64,000 nt of DNA from Mycobacteroides salmoniphilum (GCF_004924335.1 NZ_CP024633.1:3720001-3784000); one strand, 5' to 3'; positions 31,188 through 42,019 are shown, numbered from the stretch's first letter. Translations and numbers: made by a program. Notes: generated by a model not told the origin, from the letters alone.

Positions 31188-32048
31188 TTAGAAGCGGGCC
31201 ATATCCTCAAGGCGCGCAATGCGATCAGCCATCGGCGGGTGTGTCGAGAACAGTGATGTCACCCGGTCGCCCGCCCGGAACGGGTTGGCGATCATCAGGT
31301 GCGACTGGCTGGCCAGCTGCGGTTCCGGTGGCAGTGGAGCGGCCTGCACTCCGCCGGAAATCTTGCGCAGCGCGGAGGCCAATGCCAGCGGGTCTCCGGT
31401 CAGTTCGGCACCGGACTGGTCGGCCTGATACTCCCGCGAGCGGGACACCGCCATCTTCACCACCGTGGCAGCGATCGGGCCCAGCATCGAAACCAGGAAC
31501 AACGCAAAGGGATTCGGACGGTTCTCGCCCCCACCACCGAAGAAGTTCATGAGCATCGCCATATTGGCCAGCCCCGAGATGACGGCGGCCAGTGCGCCGG
31601 CCACACTCGAGATCAGGATGTCGCGGTTGTAGACGTGCGAGAGCTCGTGCCCCAGCACCGCGCGTAGCTCACGCTCGGAGAGCAGATCGAGAATGCCGCT
31701 CGTGCAGCAGACCGCCGCATTTCTCGGATTACGTCCCGTGGCAAAGGCATTGGGCGCATTGGTGTCGCTGATATACAACCGCGGCATCGGCTGGCGCGCG
31801 ACGGTCGCGAGCTCCCGCACGATCCGGTACATCGCGGGCTGCTGCAACTCCGTCACCGGCTGGGCGTGCATCGCACGCAGCGCCAAGGTGTCGCTCTTGA
31901 AGTACATGAACGCGTTCATGCCGACGGCGAACAAAATGGCCAGCAGCAGGATGCTCGTGCTGTGGAACAGCGAGCCGATGAACACAATCATCGCCGACAT
32001 GCCGCCGAGCAGCAGCACCGTCTTGAGTCCATTGGCGTGGCCGTGCAT
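31188..32048 (-). CDS. htpX: HtpX membrane zinc metalloprotease
   Basis: A 286-residue M48 protease with two N-terminal membrane segments (about residues 10-45), the zinc motif HELSH followed by the third ligand glutamate in [12 protein letters not shown], and two further hydrophobic segments (about 145-190). HtpX degrades damaged membrane proteins. The C-terminal [14 protein letters not shown] is typical. The start at 32048 (MHGHANG) is supported by GGAAGGA upstream. M. tuberculosis Rv0563 sits in the same position beside grcC1. It is 77 nt downstream of the prenyl synthase gene on the same strand. Confidence 0.95.
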   Translation of the reverse strand: MHGHANGLKTVLLLGGMSAMIVFIGSLFHSTSILLLAILFAVGMNAFMYFKSDTLALRAMHAQPVTELQQPAMYRIVRELATVARQPMPRLYISDTNAPNAFATGRNPRNAAVCCTSGILDLLSERELRAVLGHELSHVYNRDILISSVAGALAAVISGLANMAMLMNFFGGGGENRPNPFALFLVSMLGPIAATVVKMAVSRSREYQADQSGAELTGDPLALASALRKISGGVQAAPLPPEPQLASQSHLMIANPFRAGDRVTSLFSTHPPMADRIARLEDMARF

Positions 32049-32125
32049 GATGTTCCTTCCTTCTAGCTGGTTCACCACGCTAACGAAGGACAGTGCTCCT
32101 GGGTTCCGGACGGGTTGCCAGGTAC

Positions 32126-33130
32126 CTAGCCGTGCCGCAGGACTGTGTACTCGATCAGCACGCCCAGCGCGTCGCGGGCAGCGCCCGGGGGCAGCTCCAC
32201 CAGCTCGGCCTTGGCACGGTCGGCATATTCGATGACGACGGACTTGGCTGCCACGAGTCCATGGGAGGCCCGCAGCAGCGTCAATGCCTCGTCCACCTCG
32301 GCATCGTCGGCGATGGGCGCGGCCAGCAAGGTACGCAGCCGGTCGGCGTCGGGGCCGGTATCGCGCAGGGCGTACAGCATGGGCAGGGTGTGCACCCCCT
32401 CGCGCAGATCTGTGCCGGGTGTCTTGCCCGACTCGTCCGTGAGGCTCTCGATATCGATGATGTCGTCGGAGATCTGGAAGGCGGTCCCGACGATGGCGCC
32501 CAGGCGGCTCAGCCGTTCGATCTGCTCGTCATCGCACCGGGAGGTCATCGCACCGAACCGCCCCGCCGCCGCGATCAAGGACCCGGTCTTCTCGTGGATC
32601 ACCTTGAGATAGTGCTCGGTCTCATCGCCGCCCTCGGGTACCCCGACGGTTTCCCGCATCTGGCCGGTGACGAGTTCGGCGAAGGTCTCGGCGACGATCC
32701 GCACGGCCGTGGGACCGAGCCGCGACACCAGCCGCGAGGCTGTAGCCAGCAGATAGTCCCCGGCGAGGATCGCCACATTATTACCCCACCGCGCGTTGGC
32801 GCTGGGCACGCCACGACGCTTCTGCGCCTCGTCCATGACGTCGTCGTGGTACAGCGTGGCCAGGTGAATGAGCTCGCACACTGCTCCCGCGAGAATCACC
32901 TCGTCGTTGTCTGGATCCGGTCCGGTCTGGGCGGCTAGCACCGTGAACAGCGGGCGGAAGCGCTTACCGCCGGCGTGGAAAAGATGCAGCACAGACTCCG
33001 TCAACAGCGGGTCGGACTGCCCCAGCTCGGACACGATGAGGGCTTCGATGGCGGCCAAATGGTCGCGCACCTTCGCGGCGAATACGGGATCGCCAAGATC
33101 AACTCCGGCCACCGTGGTCGAGTTACTCAC
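32126..33130 (-). CDS. grcC1: polyprenyl diphosphate synthase (GrcC1 type)
   Basis: A 334-residue trans-isoprenyl diphosphate synthase: first Asp-rich motif YHDDVMDEA, the preceding GGKRFRPLF (IPP binding) and the second motif [10 protein letters not shown]. In the mycobacterial menaquinone neighbourhood (Rv0562) it makes the isoprenoid side chain or a related prenyl diphosphate. The GTG start at 33128-33130 is favoured because a TATGTT -10 lies six bases upstream on this strand, implying a leaderless message. The frame continues to 33421 but would overlap menJ. Divergent menJ starts only 14 nt away. Confidence 0.92.
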   Translation of the reverse strand: MSNSTTVAGVDLGDPVFAAKVRDHLAAIEALIVSELGQSDPLLTESVLHLFHAGGKRFRPLFTVLAAQTGPDPDNDEVILAGAVCELIHLATLYHDDVMDEAQKRRGVPSANARWGNNVAILAGDYLLATASRLVSRLGPTAVRIVAETFAELVTGQMRETVGVPEGGDETEHYLKVIHEKTGSLIAAAGRFGAMTSRCDDEQIERLSRLGAIVGTAFQISDDIIDIESLTDESGKTPGTDLREGVHTLPMLYALRDTGPDADRLRTLLAAPIADDAEVDEALTLLRASHGLVAAKSVVIEYADRAKAELVELPPGAARDALGVLIEYTVLRHG

Positions 33131-33144
33131 CGGTCCAACATACT
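33131..33144. promoter_or_regulatory. minimal divergent promoter between grcC1 and menJ
   Basis: Only 14 nt separate the two GTG start codons. On the minus strand TATGTT (33142-33137) is a good -10 with six bases to the grcC1 GTG, as in leaderless mycobacterial promoters. On the plus strand TACTGT is a weaker -10 for the menJ GTG at 33151. Confidence 0.45.
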
Positions 33145-34380
33145 GTGAAGGTGCAGACCTCAGCGGACCTGGTCGTCGTCGGTGCCGGACCAGCCGGATC
33201 GGCGGCCGCGGCGTGGGCGGCGCGATCCGGGCGTGAGGTGGTCCTGGTCGACTCGGCGGTGTTCCCCCGCGACAAGACCTGCGGCGACGGGCTGACCCCT
33301 CGCGCCGTCGAACAACTTGAGCTACTCGGTCTCGGACCATGGCTCGACGAACACATCCGATACCAGGGTCTGCGCCTGCACGGGTTCGGCGGCAATCTCG
33401 AAGTTCCTTGGCCAGGGCCATCTTTCGGCGGTACCGGCAGCGCGGTGCGCCGCACCGAGCTGGACGACAAGATCCGGCAGGTGGCGGTGGACTCCGGGGC
33501 CACCATGGCCGAGTCCACCAAGGCCGTTGACGTGGAACGTGACTCGGCGGGCCGAGTCACCTCCGTCCGGGTGCTCGACAACAGCGGACCCGGTGAGATT
33601 GGCTGTAAGGCCGTGATCGTCGCCGACGGGGTGCGCTCCCCCCTCGGGAAAGTCCTTGGGCGTGAGTGGCATAAGGACACCGTGTATGCCGTCGCGGGGC
33701 GCGCGTACATCGGGTCGGCGCGCGGCGACGAGGAATGGATGACCTCACATCTGGAGCTGCGTTCCCCCGAGGGCGATGTGCTACCCGGATACGGCTGGAT
33801 TTTCCCGTTGGGTGGCGGGCAGATCAACATCGGTGTCGGCGCACTCGCCACCTCGAAACGCCCCGCCGATGCGGCGTTGCGTCCGCTCATCGAGTACTAC
33901 ACGGAGCTGCGGCGCGAGGACTTCGGGCTCAGTGGACGCCTGCACTCCATCGCCTCGGCGCTGCTGCCGATGGGCGGGGCGGTGTCCGGCGTCGCGGGTC
34001 CCAACTGGATGCTCATCGGCGACGCCGCGGCTTGCGTCAATCCGCTCAATGGCGAGGGCATCGACTACGGGCTGGAGACCGGGCATCTGGCCGCCGACGT
34101 GCTCGACGCCGACGACTACTCACAGCTGTGGCCGGAGCTGCTACGGGACCGTTACGGCCGGTCGTTCTCGATTGCGCGACGCCTCGCAGCGCTGCTGACC
34201 CTGCCGCGCTTCCTGCCCCTCATGGGCCCGGTCGGCATGCGTTCTCAGGTACTGATGCGAATTGCCGTACGGCTCATGGGAAATCTCGTAACCGACGAAG
34301 ACCATGACGCGATTGCGCGCGCTTGGCGAGTGGCGGGCGGCGGCTCACGACGTCTCGATGCGCGTCCGCCGTTCAGCTGA
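33145..34380 (+). CDS. menJ: menaquinone beta-isoprene reductase (geranylgeranyl reductase family)
   Basis: A 411-residue flavoprotein of the geranylgeranyl reductase family: FAD motif VVVGAGPAGSAAAAWAARSG near residue 10, the family segment CGDGLTPRAV and the second FAD motif MLIGDAAACVNPLNGEGIDY. The M. tuberculosis counterpart Rv0561c (MenJ) saturates one isoprene unit of menaquinone-9. The start is GTG 33145 or GTG 33151; both keep the FAD motif intact. It is divergent from grcC1 and convergent with menG. Confidence 0.93.
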   Translation: MKVQTSADLVVVGAGPAGSAAAAWAARSGREVVLVDSAVFPRDKTCGDGLTPRAVEQLELLGLGPWLDEHIRYQGLRLHGFGGNLEVPWPGPSFGGTGSAVRRTELDDKIRQVAVDSGATMAESTKAVDVERDSAGRVTSVRVLDNSGPGEIGCKAVIVADGVRSPLGKVLGREWHKDTVYAVAGRAYIGSARGDEEWMTSHLELRSPEGDVLPGYGWIFPLGGGQINIGVGALATSKRPADAALRPLIEYYTELRREDFGLSGRLHSIASALLPMGGAVSGVAGPNWMLIGDAAACVNPLNGEGIDYGLETGHLAADVLDADDYSQLWPELLRDRYGRSFSIARRLAALLTLPRFLPLMGPVGMRSQVLMRIAVRLMGNLVTDEDHDAIARAWRVAGGGSRRLDARPPFS

Positions 34381-34393
34381 TAGCCGCTCGCGG

Positions 34394-35077
34394 TTAGAGC
34401 GCCGCTACATGCAGGGCGACGATACCGCCAGTGAGGTTGCGCCACCGCACATTCGACCAGCCCGCCGAGATAATCTGCTGAGCCAGCGCCTCCTGATCGG
34501 GCCATGCCCGGATCGATTCGGCCAGGTACACGTACGCGTCCGGATTGCTGCTGACGGCGCGCGCCACCGACGGCAGCGCCTTCATCAGGTACTCCATGTA
34601 CAGCGTGCGGAAAGGCCGGTTGACCGGTGTCGAGAATTCGCACACTGCAAGGCGGCCACCGGGTTTGGTGACGCGAGCCATCTCGCGCAGACCTTCCACG
34701 TGATCGACCACATTGCGCAGACCGAAGCTGATGGTCACCGCGTCAAACGAGTGATCCGCGAACGGCAGCCGTGTCGCATCCCCGGCGACCTTGGGTACAT
34801 CGCGATGCGCACCGGCCTTGAGCATGCCGACAGAGAAATCCGCCGCCACACACCAGGCACCGGACTGGGTGAGCTCTGCCGTCGAGACCGCGGTCCCCGC
34901 GGCGATGTCGAGCACCCTGTCCCCGGGCTTCAGTTTCAGCGATTCGCGAGTGGCGCGGCGCCAGGCGCGGTCCCGGCCAAAGGACAACACCGTATTGGTG
35001 ATGTCGTATCGCTTGGCCACCGCGTCAAACATGGACGCGACCTCGTGCGGGTCCTTTTCCAGGGTGGCGCGGTTCAT
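34394..35077 (-). CDS. menG: demethylmenaquinone methyltransferase
   Basis: A 227-residue UbiE/MenG methyltransferase that carries out the last step of menaquinone synthesis. Markers are [20 protein letters not shown] near the N-terminus, the SAM motif [15 protein letters not shown], the family signature [16 protein letters not shown] and the ending [12 protein letters not shown]. The start is ATG 35077; the upstream frame to 35395 is antisense to the diguanylate cyclase end and rejected. It matches Rv0558 and sits between menJ and the cyclase gene. Confidence 0.95.
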   Translation of the reverse strand: MNRATLEKDPHEVASMFDAVAKRYDITNTVLSFGRDRAWRRATRESLKLKPGDRVLDIAAGTAVSTAELTQSGAWCVAADFSVGMLKAGAHRDVPKVAGDATRLPFADHSFDAVTISFGLRNVVDHVEGLREMARVTKPGGRLAVCEFSTPVNRPFRTLYMEYLMKALPSVARAVSSNPDAYVYLAESIRAWPDQEALAQQIISAGWSNVRWRNLTGGIVALHVAAL

Positions 35078-35129
35078 ACCGTGACGGTACAGGGCAGCCC
35101 GTTGTGACGCCGATGCGCAGTCGGCGAGG

Positions 35130-36236
35130 TCACCGGTGCGCCATCGTCGCGGTGGGAACGTGCATATTGGTGTTGCACGGCCCCTGTGCCGCGGGGTAGC
35201 TCGGATAACACGTACACGACCGAGCGACGTTGTGCTTCTTGCGGGTGCGCTTGGCCTCATAAAGACTGAAATCAGCTTCTCGCGAGAGTGATTCGAAGGT
35301 GACGTCTTCCTCGTGTGTGTACTGCCAGGCCGAACCGACGCTGATCGAAACCGTAACGTCAGGGGTGTTCGACGAGGAGTGACAGATCCGTGCACGTACG
35401 GTGTCCACGTCTTCGGAACGGTCCAGGAACGCCACGATCATGAACTCATCCCCTCCGATGCGGGCAGCGATATCGCGGTTGTGGATGCCGGCGGCGAGCG
35501 TGTCAGCGACCCTTTTCAAGGTGGAGTCGCCCACATCGTGGCCGTAGGTGTCATTGATTTCCTTGAAGCAATCGATGTCGACGACGAACACCGCCACGAC
35601 CGCGGGTCGCGGTTCCCTGCGCAGCCGGGCCTTCATGGCTGATTGCACGCCCCTACGGTTGAGCAGACCAGTGAGCGGATCACGATGTGCGGCAATGGCG
35701 TTCCTGTGGATGGACTTGCGTGCTCCTTCAATAACCGCCTGAATGACGATGGGCAAGAACACCACGTTCGAGTACGCCGGGGCGTTGTAAACGTAGAGCT
35801 CGGACAGCGTGGCGGCACCGGTATGAAGGTTCCACAGTGTGAGCGTCGTGATCACCGCGGTCGCGAAGAGGCAGTGCGCGGCCAGCACCCGCCACCCCAG
35901 CAGAAAGGCCGCGAAGATCCCGATCAGGGCCAGGTGGTTGGTGGCCCCGAGCTGTGAGACAGGTTGAGAGGACATGCTGCCGCCGATAGCAGTTGCTGCA
36001 TCAGCCCAGAAGACGAACGCAATGGCCCAAGGCCGCGTGGGCCAAGGCCGCACAATCCACGCCAACCCCACCAGCAACGCCGATCCGGCCGCAATGCCAT
36101 GCACGATGCGCGGCCATAGACCCTGCGGGCCCAGCGGATTGAACTGCATGATCACTGCCAGCACGGTCATCGACATGCACAGCACCCCGATGGCGATCTT
36201 TAACCGTACGGCGTTTCTTGTCGTTTCCAGCGCCAT
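35130..36236 (-). CDS. membrane diguanylate cyclase (GGDEF)
   Basis: About 368 residues: six hydrophobic segments in the first ~180 residues (MFKF-type sensor without a known domain), then a GGDEF domain beginning [13 protein letters not shown] with active-site motif ARIGGDEFM, so it should make cyclic-di-GMP. The inhibitory-site RxxD position reads HNRD, so product inhibition may be lost. After the domain there is an unusual tail with three cysteines ([14 protein letters not shown]). ATG 36236 is preferred to 36359 because the first membrane helix starts soon after. A second cyclase with similar layout is at 47764. Confidence 0.85.
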   Translation of the reverse strand: MALETTRNAVRLKIAIGVLCMSMTVLAVIMQFNPLGPQGLWPRIVHGIAAGSALLVGLAWIVRPWPTRPWAIAFVFWADAATAIGGSMSSQPVSQLGATNHLALIGIFAAFLLGWRVLAAHCLFATAVITTLTLWNLHTGAATLSELYVYNAPAYSNVVFLPIVIQAVIEGARKSIHRNAIAAHRDPLTGLLNRRGVQSAMKARLRREPRPAVVAVFVVDIDCFKEINDTYGHDVGDSTLKRVADTLAAGIHNRDIAARIGGDEFMIVAFLDRSEDVDTVRARICHSSSNTPDVTVSISVGSAWQYTHEEDVTFESLSREADFSLYEAKRTRKKHNVARSCTCYPSYPAAQGPCNTNMHVPTATMAHR

Positions 36237-36838
36237 TATGAGGAATCGATATGCCACCCCATACCGTCGACCCTGACGGTCAATGGATATGGGCCGTGAT
36301 TCGATTACGAGATTGTTGGTCTCGCAACGCGTTGGGGAGCCCAACTCCGCCACATTCATTATTTGCCGCCCACAAGGCGTGATTGATTATCAAATGCCCT
36401 TAACTCAGGCCAACTCGTCAGAGCAATCTCTTTACGCAGGACCCATGGAATCGCGAGCGGACGTGAGGGACAGACCTCGTCCGCTCGCTGATTCACCAGG
36501 CCCCACCGCACAATATCGGCCCGCGCGCGATCCGATTCCGCCAAGACACAATCTGCGCAGCGACCGCTGATTGATAGCCCAACACTCCATGATTCATCAT
36601 TGATCCACCTCAGTAGTTGCCGTCACCAACTCACAAGGAAGGCATTGCCCGACCGTGGCAGAAACGCCTGCACGATCAATTCTTTCAACATTCTCGTAGC
36701 GGCCACCGTACCAGTGTGGACACGAACGTTACCAGTTTGAGAATCGCACAGCAGCCATTGTTCGGCCGCGCCCTAGCTGCCGCTCAGAACCATTCGTTCC
36801 ATCCTTGGGCAGGTTCCCAGGCGTATCAAAAGCAAAGG
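36237..36838. other. gap without recognised gene
   Basis: About 600 nt between the cyclase start and the end of mgtA, less GC-rich than its surroundings. If the cyclase starts at 36359, the first 120 nt are coding. I see no tRNA, no convincing small gene and no clear terminator hairpin here; the open frames are short and lack ribosome sites. Confidence 0.4.
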
Positions 36839-37981
36839 TCAAGCCGTCATGATGCCGCGGCCCAGCGTGGTGCCCGCCGCGGCGGCGTAGTGCTCGAGCA
36901 GCTCGTCACAGATGGCGGGCCATGTGCGCGACAGCACACCCCGGCGCGCGGCCGCCGAGAATCGGCTGCGCGTTGCCGGTTGCACCAGGTGATCAACCGC
37001 CATGCCGAGGCGTGCCTCGAAGTCGGTCACCGGCAGCAGCATTCCGTTGCGACCCGGGATCACCAGGTCGCGTGGGCCGCCGGCATCCGGCGCGATGGCC
37101 GGAACACCGCTGGCCAGCGCCTCCTGCACGGCCTGGCAGAACGTCTCATGCTCGCCCGGGTGGATGAAGACGTCAAGGCTGGCGTATGCCCGTGACAGCG
37201 CCGATCCGGTCAGCTCACCGGTGAAAATTGCTGTGGGCATTAGCTTTTCGAGAGCATCCCGCTCCACGCCACCGCCCACGATGACGAGCCGCATGTCGTC
37301 GCGTTCGGCCAGCACGGCCAGACGCTCCACATGCTTCTCGGGAGCGAGCCGCCCGACGAACCCGATGATCGGCTTGCCCTCGGGCGACCAGGATCGACGC
37401 AGCTCCTCGTCGCGCGCCGAGGGTGCGAAGCGTTCGATGTCCACACCGCGTGACCACCGGAACACCCGCGGGATTCCATGTGCGGCAAGACCTTCCATAG
37501 CGGACGAGGATGGCGCCAACGTGCGGTCGGCACGGCCGTGCAAGTGCTTGGTCCAGCGCCAGGCAGCGCGAGCGGCGAACCCGGCGCCATAGCTGTCGGC
37601 GAACCCGGCCACATCGGTCTGGTAGACGGCGACGGTGGGGATGTCGAGATGCTGCGCGGCGCGCAGTCCCCCGTACCCCAGGACGAACGGCGAGGCCAGG
37701 TGCACCACATCGGGCGCGAAATCACGAAGGATTCGCACCATGCGCGGCTGCGGCACACCTAACGGCAGGGTGCTCACCTTGGGAAACATGATGGCCGGCA
37801 CTCGGTGCACGGGCACGCCGTCGTGTTCGGTACCGGCGGGGGCCTGTCCGCGGGGGGTATCCGGTGCGATGACGACGGCCTCATGCCCGGTGCGGCGGAG
37901 GTGCTCCAGCACCCGCAGCACCGAGTTGGAGACTCCGTTGACGTTCGGCAAGAACGACTCGGCGACGATCGCGATGCGCAC
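36839..37981 (-). CDS. mgtA: GDP-mannose-dependent mannosyltransferase (GT4)
   Basis: A 380-residue GT-B glycosyltransferase of family 4. The N-terminal [20 protein letters not shown] is the acceptor-side GxxxG-type start, and the C-terminal donor domain has [15 protein letters not shown] and the EX7E motif in [16 protein letters not shown]. The matching M. tuberculosis gene Rv0557 (mgtA) mannosylates glucuronosyl diacylglycerol and contributes to mannolipid synthesis. It lies downstream of the menC-bpoC-menD-DUF3592 genes on the same strand, after a 61-nt gap. Confidence 0.92.
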   Translation of the reverse strand: MRIAIVAESFLPNVNGVSNSVLRVLEHLRRTGHEAVVIAPDTPRGQAPAGTEHDGVPVHRVPAIMFPKVSTLPLGVPQPRMVRILRDFAPDVVHLASPFVLGYGGLRAAQHLDIPTVAVYQTDVAGFADSYGAGFAARAAWRWTKHLHGRADRTLAPSSSAMEGLAAHGIPRVFRWSRGVDIERFAPSARDEELRRSWSPEGKPIIGFVGRLAPEKHVERLAVLAERDDMRLVIVGGGVERDALEKLMPTAIFTGELTGSALSRAYASLDVFIHPGEHETFCQAVQEALASGVPAIAPDAGGPRDLVIPGRNGMLLPVTDFEARLGMAVDHLVQPATRSRFSAAARRGVLSRTWPAICDELLEHYAAAAGTTLGRGIMTA

Positions 37982-38042
37982 ACTGAGAGCATCTCAGCGT
38001 CACTTAGCAGTTAGGTTGCCCCCAGGCATACGTCACGCAAAC

Positions 38043-38483
38043 TTAAGCGTGAACGGGCGCCGGACTTCGGCGCTGCATCCAGGCAAGCCCCAGCAGTATC
38101 GTCCCGGCGACCAACCACACCACGACAATGATGGACCCGGCGGGGATAATCGATAGTGATGCGTTACGTCCTTGCACGCGAACCAAATCCGGGTTGGATG
38201 TGTCGTACTCGACGTAGATGCGCATGCCCGGGCTGAGCTCAGAGGGGTAGAGAACGCCCAATTCCGGCCGATACGTGACTCGTTCGGGTGTGACGAACTC
38301 GATGGTGGATCGCCGTGGCCCGGCGCTGAGTACCTCGGCCAGCGCGACACCCATATCCCGCTCGATGGCCTTGTCGTTTCGCCAGGCCCCGGCGACCAGC
38401 AGCAGCGACTGCAGCGTCATCAGTCCCGCCAGCACCAGCACCGCGATCCGGACTCGCTTGATGACGCGGGAGCGCCGCTTCAT
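38043..38483 (-). CDS. DUF3592-type membrane protein (Rv0556 type)
   Basis: A 146-residue membrane protein with an N-terminal segment (about residues 10-30, [20 protein letters not shown]) and a C-terminal one (about 112-132, [18 protein letters not shown]), and between them an extracytoplasmic beta domain with the DUF3592 pattern [20 protein letters not shown]. Its ATG overlaps the menD stop (ATGA, 38480-38483), so it is translationally coupled to menaquinone synthesis genes. Function unknown; the synteny is that of Rv0556 beside menD. Confidence 0.85.
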   Translation of the reverse strand: MKRRSRVIKRVRIAVLVLAGLMTLQSLLLVAGAWRNDKAIERDMGVALAEVLSAGPRRSTIEFVTPERVTYRPELGVLYPSELSPGMRIYVEYDTSNPDLVRVQGRNASLSIIPAGSIIVVVWLVAGTILLGLAWMQRRSPAPVHA

Positions 38484-40102
38484 AGAGCGGCCCTGATGGC
38501 CGCATGCAGCTCGCGCAGGGTGGAGCGGTCGGCCTTGACCTCCAAAACCCTGATGCCACCGGCTGGTTCGTCCAGCGCAGGGCCGAGTTCCTCGACCGAG
38601 ATGGATCTCGAATCCACGTGGTAGGCCCGGCACAGCGCCGCGATATCGACGTCATGCGGGGTGCCGAAGACGCGGGAGGAAACGTCGCGAAATCGTGGGT
38701 CGCCCTGCTCCAGTAGTTCGAAGATGCCGCCGCCGTTGTCATTTGAGACCACAATGGTCAGGTTCTCGGGGCGCGGCTCGGTCGGACCGATCAGCAGACC
38801 CGAGCTGTCGTGCACGAAGGTGAGATCGCCGATCAAGGCCACGGTGCGGCCCCCTTTGTGCGCCAGCGCCGCACCGATCGCGGTCGATACCGTGCCGTCG
38901 ATGCCGGCGACCCCCCGATTGGAGCGCACGCGAACGTCTTTGGCCCCCCACGGAACGAGCGCGGCATCGCGTACGGCGTTGGAGGCGCCAAGCACCAGCT
39001 GGTCACCATCGCGCAAGGACCCACACACCGTGGCCGCCACGTGCAGACCCGTGGTCAGCGGGTGAGTACCCAACTGTCCGCGCACCGCATCGAGCGCCTT
39101 CTGGTGCGCGTGCGCGCACCGTTGCAGCCATGTGGCATCCGGCTCACCGGATATGACGGCCCGGGTTCCGGTGGCCTGCGAGTTGCCGGACACATCGGGC
39201 CAACGCGGGCCGGTGGTCAACGCGTACACCGGAATCCGGTTGTCCGCCAACAGCGATGACACCTGCCGATGCAGGGTCGGCCGGCCCAACATGATCACCT
39301 GTTGCGGATGCAGCAGGGCGAGCGCCAGCGGATGCACCGGGTTGTCGGGTTGAGGCGCCGTCGGTTCGGCCACCGTGGGCAATATCGCCAGGTTGGCGTG
39401 CGCGGGCGCACCATGGCCCGCGATCACCACGGTGTCAGGACTCAGATCGATCTCGACAGGTTCGTCGAACGTCACATCCGGGGTGTATGTCCAGGGCACC
39501 CCGCCGGGGCGGCCCGCGGGTATCGGCCCTCCATCGCGATCGGGCACAAGCGGTTCCCGCAGTGGGATGTCGAACTGCACGGGGCCTGCGTTGGCGGTAC
39601 GGGACCCCTTGGCCGCGGCCAGGACTCGGCAGGTCGCGGAACGCCAATGGGGGTTCTGCGCCTCGATCTTGTCCGAGCCGTCTTCCGCAAGACCGAGACT
39701 GATCGCAGCGCGAACCTGGGTACCGAAGTAGCCGAGCTGCTCCATCGTCTGGTTGGCGCCGGTGCCGAGCAGTTCGTAGGGGCGGTTCGCAGACAACACA
39801 ATCAGCGGAACCCGCGCGTAATTGGCCTCCACCACCGCGGGGCCCAGATTGGCTACCGCCGTCCCGGACGTCATCGCCACCGGAACCGGGGCGCCGCTGG
39901 CCGCGGCCAGCCCGACGGCCAGGAAGCCCGCGGTGCGTTCGTCGATGCGCACGTGCAGCCGCAACCGCCCGGCCTTGTCCGCATCGTGCAACGCAAAGGC
40001 CAGCGGGGCATTGCGCGACCCGGGACACAGCACCACATCGCGGACTCCGCCGCGGATGAGCTCGTCGACGACGGCATGGGCCTGAGCGGTCGACGGGTTC
40101 AT
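38480..40102 (-). CDS. menD: SEPHCHC synthase (2-succinyl-5-enolpyruvyl-6-hydroxy-3-cyclohexene-1-carboxylate synthase)
   Basis: A 540-residue thiamine-diphosphate enzyme that joins isochorismate and 2-oxoglutarate in menaquinone synthesis. Markers: [15 protein letters not shown] near residue 22, [19 protein letters not shown] (catalytic Glu region), and the ThDP-binding [13 protein letters not shown] followed by [14 protein letters not shown]. The length is normal. It starts 12 nt after the bpoC stop and overlaps the DUF3592 gene at its end, in a menC-bpoC-menD operon as in M. tuberculosis Rv0553-Rv0555. Confidence 0.96.
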   Translation of the reverse strand: MNPSTAQAHAVVDELIRGGVRDVVLCPGSRNAPLAFALHDADKAGRLRLHVRIDERTAGFLAVGLAAASGAPVPVAMTSGTAVANLGPAVVEANYARVPLIVLSANRPYELLGTGANQTMEQLGYFGTQVRAAISLGLAEDGSDKIEAQNPHWRSATCRVLAAAKGSRTANAGPVQFDIPLREPLVPDRDGGPIPAGRPGGVPWTYTPDVTFDEPVEIDLSPDTVVIAGHGAPAHANLAILPTVAEPTAPQPDNPVHPLALALLHPQQVIMLGRPTLHRQVSSLLADNRIPVYALTTGPRWPDVSGNSQATGTRAVISGEPDATWLQRCAHAHQKALDAVRGQLGTHPLTTGLHVAATVCGSLRDGDQLVLGASNAVRDAALVPWGAKDVRVRSNRGVAGIDGTVSTAIGAALAHKGGRTVALIGDLTFVHDSSGLLIGPTEPRPENLTIVVSNDNGGGIFELLEQGDPRFRDVSSRVFGTPHDVDIAALCRAYHVDSRSISVEELGPALDEPAGGIRVLEVKADRSTLRELHAAIRAAL

Positions 40103-40114
40103 GCCATCAGGGTG

Positions 40115-40951
40115 TCATACCACCTGAGGGGCGCTCGCAAAGAACTCCAGGATCGCGCGGTTGACCTCATCAGGGCGTTCGATGAAGCCCAGATGCCCGG
40201 CGTCGGCAATCTCGACGTACTTGCCGCCGGGGATGGCATCGGCCACCTCCCTACCAAGGTAGGGAGGCAGGGTCATATCGTCACTGAACCCGATGACCAG
40301 CGACGGGACGGTGATCCCCGCGTAGGCACCGGGCCGGTCGGGGGCGGGTATGGCGCTGCGCTGGTGATCGATGCCACCCGAGGCCGGCTCGGGCCACAGC
40401 GTGAACATGTCGATCCAGTCCTTGATCGCGGCATCGTTGTTGAGAGTCTTCGGCGAGAAGTTCAACAACAGGCGCATGGCGGCCTGGTAGGACGCGGGCA
40501 CCTCGGCGCCCGACGCGGACAGCTCGAGCTCGGCCTTACGGAAGAACGACCGCGTGGAATCCTCGCGCCCCCGAGTGCCCATGAACACCGCGGCGGTCAC
40601 GAGATCCGGGCGGGTGAGCGCGAGCTCCTGGGCGATGAGCGCCCCCATGGAGAACCCGACCAGCCGGGCCGGGGCCGCACCGAGATCCTCGATGAGCGCC
40701 GCGGCATCGGCCACCATGTCCTGCAGGGTGAAACCATCGGCGCACTCGGTGGTCGGCGGTATCCCCCGGTTGTTGAAAGTGATCGTGCGATATCCCGCGG
40801 CGCGGAATGCCGGTACCTGATGCAGGTGCCAGCTGCGCCCCGCGCCACCGCGCCCGGAAATAAAGACGACGGGATCACCGGACGCGCCGAGCGCCAGGGG
40901 CCCACGATCGTCGTAACTGATCTGGATGCCGTTGATGTTCGCGAGAGGCAC
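40115..40951 (-). CDS. bpoC: alpha/beta hydrolase (BpoC type)
   Basis: A 278-residue alpha/beta hydrolase of the group annotated as non-haem peroxidases (M. tuberculosis BpoC, Rv0554). The oxyanion segment is FISGRGGAGRSW, the nucleophile elbow is LVGFSMGALIAQEL, and the late catalytic histidine is in DAGHLGFIERPDEV. The start is taken as GTG 40951, which leaves 11 nt after the menC stop; the frame to 41011 would overlap menC. In this position it could act as MenH, though BpoC is not proven to be one. Confidence 0.88.
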   Translation of the reverse strand: MPLANINGIQISYDDRGPLALGASGDPVVFISGRGGAGRSWHLHQVPAFRAAGYRTITFNNRGIPPTTECADGFTLQDMVADAAALIEDLGAAPARLVGFSMGALIAQELALTRPDLVTAAVFMGTRGREDSTRSFFRKAELELSASGAEVPASYQAAMRLLLNFSPKTLNNDAAIKDWIDMFTLWPEPASGGIDHQRSAIPAPDRPGAYAGITVPSLVIGFSDDMTLPPYLGREVADAIPGGKYVEIADAGHLGFIERPDEVNRAILEFFASAPQVV

Positions 40952-40962
40952 GGTGACTGAAC

Positions 40963-41931
40963 CTACCGGTTCAACAGTGGATAGCAGTCGGCCACTCTGC
41001 GCCGCCACCAATCGCGCCGGTCAGCAGACGCGGCAAGCGCCGCCAGCCGGGCCGGGTCGGGAGTGAACGACGCCACCGGCAGGTAACCGTCTTCGGGGGC
41101 CGGGGACGCGGCCACGTCCTCGACAAAGAACCCTCCGGTTCCCAATCCACAGGCATGCTCCAGCACCGGCAGCGCCGCGGCCGCACGCAGACCGATGCCG
41201 ATGCCCACCGCGCTGTCCAGGGCACTGGAGATCACCACGGGCATACCGATGCGCTCCGCGATATCCAACAGCGCCGCCACACCACCGAGCGGGGCCACCT
41301 TGAGCACCGCGATATCGGCCGCCCCGGCTCGTGCGACGCGCAGCGGATCGCTTGCCCGCCTGATACTTTCGTCAGCGGCGATCGGCACATCCGGGAGGCG
41401 TCGGCGCACTTCCGCCAGCTCCTCGACGGTGACGCAGGGCTGTTCGGCGTACTCAAGAACACCGTCGCGGGTCAACGCGGTCAACGCCTGGATGGCCTGC
41501 TCGACGGTCCACCCTCCGTTGGCATCGACCCGCACGGTGGGGATCTGCGCGCGGACCGCTTCGACGCGGGCGATGTCGTCGTCGAGGGTCTGCCCGGGCT
41601 CGGCCACCTTGACCTTGGCGGTGCGGGCTCCGGGAAAGCGGGCCAGCACCTCGGGCACGTCCGCGGCGGACACCGCGGGCACCGTCGCGTTGACGGGTAT
41701 GCGGGTGCGCCGGGCCGCGGGAAGCTCGGTGTACGCGGCCTCGATGGCGGCCCCCAGCCAGGCAGAGGCCTCGGGCGGGTCGTACTCGGGGAAGGCACCG
41801 AACTCGCCCCAACCGGCCGGACCTTCGATCAGTGCGAGCTCACGGGTGGTGATGCCGCGGAATCGCACGCGCATGGGCAATGCGACGACATGCAGCCGGT
41901 CGAGCACATCGTTTATCGCGGGCAGCTCCAC
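40963..41931 (-). CDS. menC: o-succinylbenzoate synthase
   Basis: A 322-residue enolase-superfamily enzyme that dehydrates SHCHC to o-succinylbenzoate. Visible landmarks are TAKVKVAEPGQTLDDD (Lys on the second strand), VDANGGWTVEQAIQAL (metal Asp), VTVEELAEVRRRLPDVPIAA with ADESIRR (third ligand) and the catalytic lysine in IAVLKVAPLGGV. The start is ATG 41931. It is the first gene of the menC-bpoC-menD operon; a possible promoter with a 17-bp spacer lies at 41990-42018. Confidence 0.95.
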   Translation of the reverse strand: MELPAINDVLDRLHVVALPMRVRFRGITTRELALIEGPAGWGEFGAFPEYDPPEASAWLGAAIEAAYTELPAARRTRIPVNATVPAVSAADVPEVLARFPGARTAKVKVAEPGQTLDDDIARVEAVRAQIPTVRVDANGGWTVEQAIQALTALTRDGVLEYAEQPCVTVEELAEVRRRLPDVPIAADESIRRASDPLRVARAGAADIAVLKVAPLGGVAALLDIAERIGMPVVISSALDSAVGIGIGLRAAAALPVLEHACGLGTGGFFVEDVAASPAPEDGYLPVASFTPDPARLAALAASADRRDWWRRRVADCYPLLNR

Positions 41932-41989
41932 ATCAGCGATCGTCGCACGCCCCTGGGCCTCACCGGCTTGAGCCGCATCAACCGGTCAA

Positions 41990-42019
41990 CCTTTAGTTGA
42001 CACGATCCAGATCGTCAAC
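41990..42019 (-). promoter_or_regulatory. candidate menC promoter with inverted repeat
   Basis: On the minus strand TTGACG (42018-42013) and TAAAGG (41995-41990) are separated by 17 nt, about 60 nt upstream of menC. The spacer is part of a bulged inverted repeat, GTTGACGATC with GATCGTGTCAAC. The hairpin could alternatively end transcription from the upstream lipoprotein gene. Confidence 0.3.

Noticed and set aside
39269..40960. Very long open frame (563 codons) on the plus strand
   Set aside because: It lies antisense to menD and bpoC, which have full family motifs; the frame is a by-product of GC-rich codon bias.
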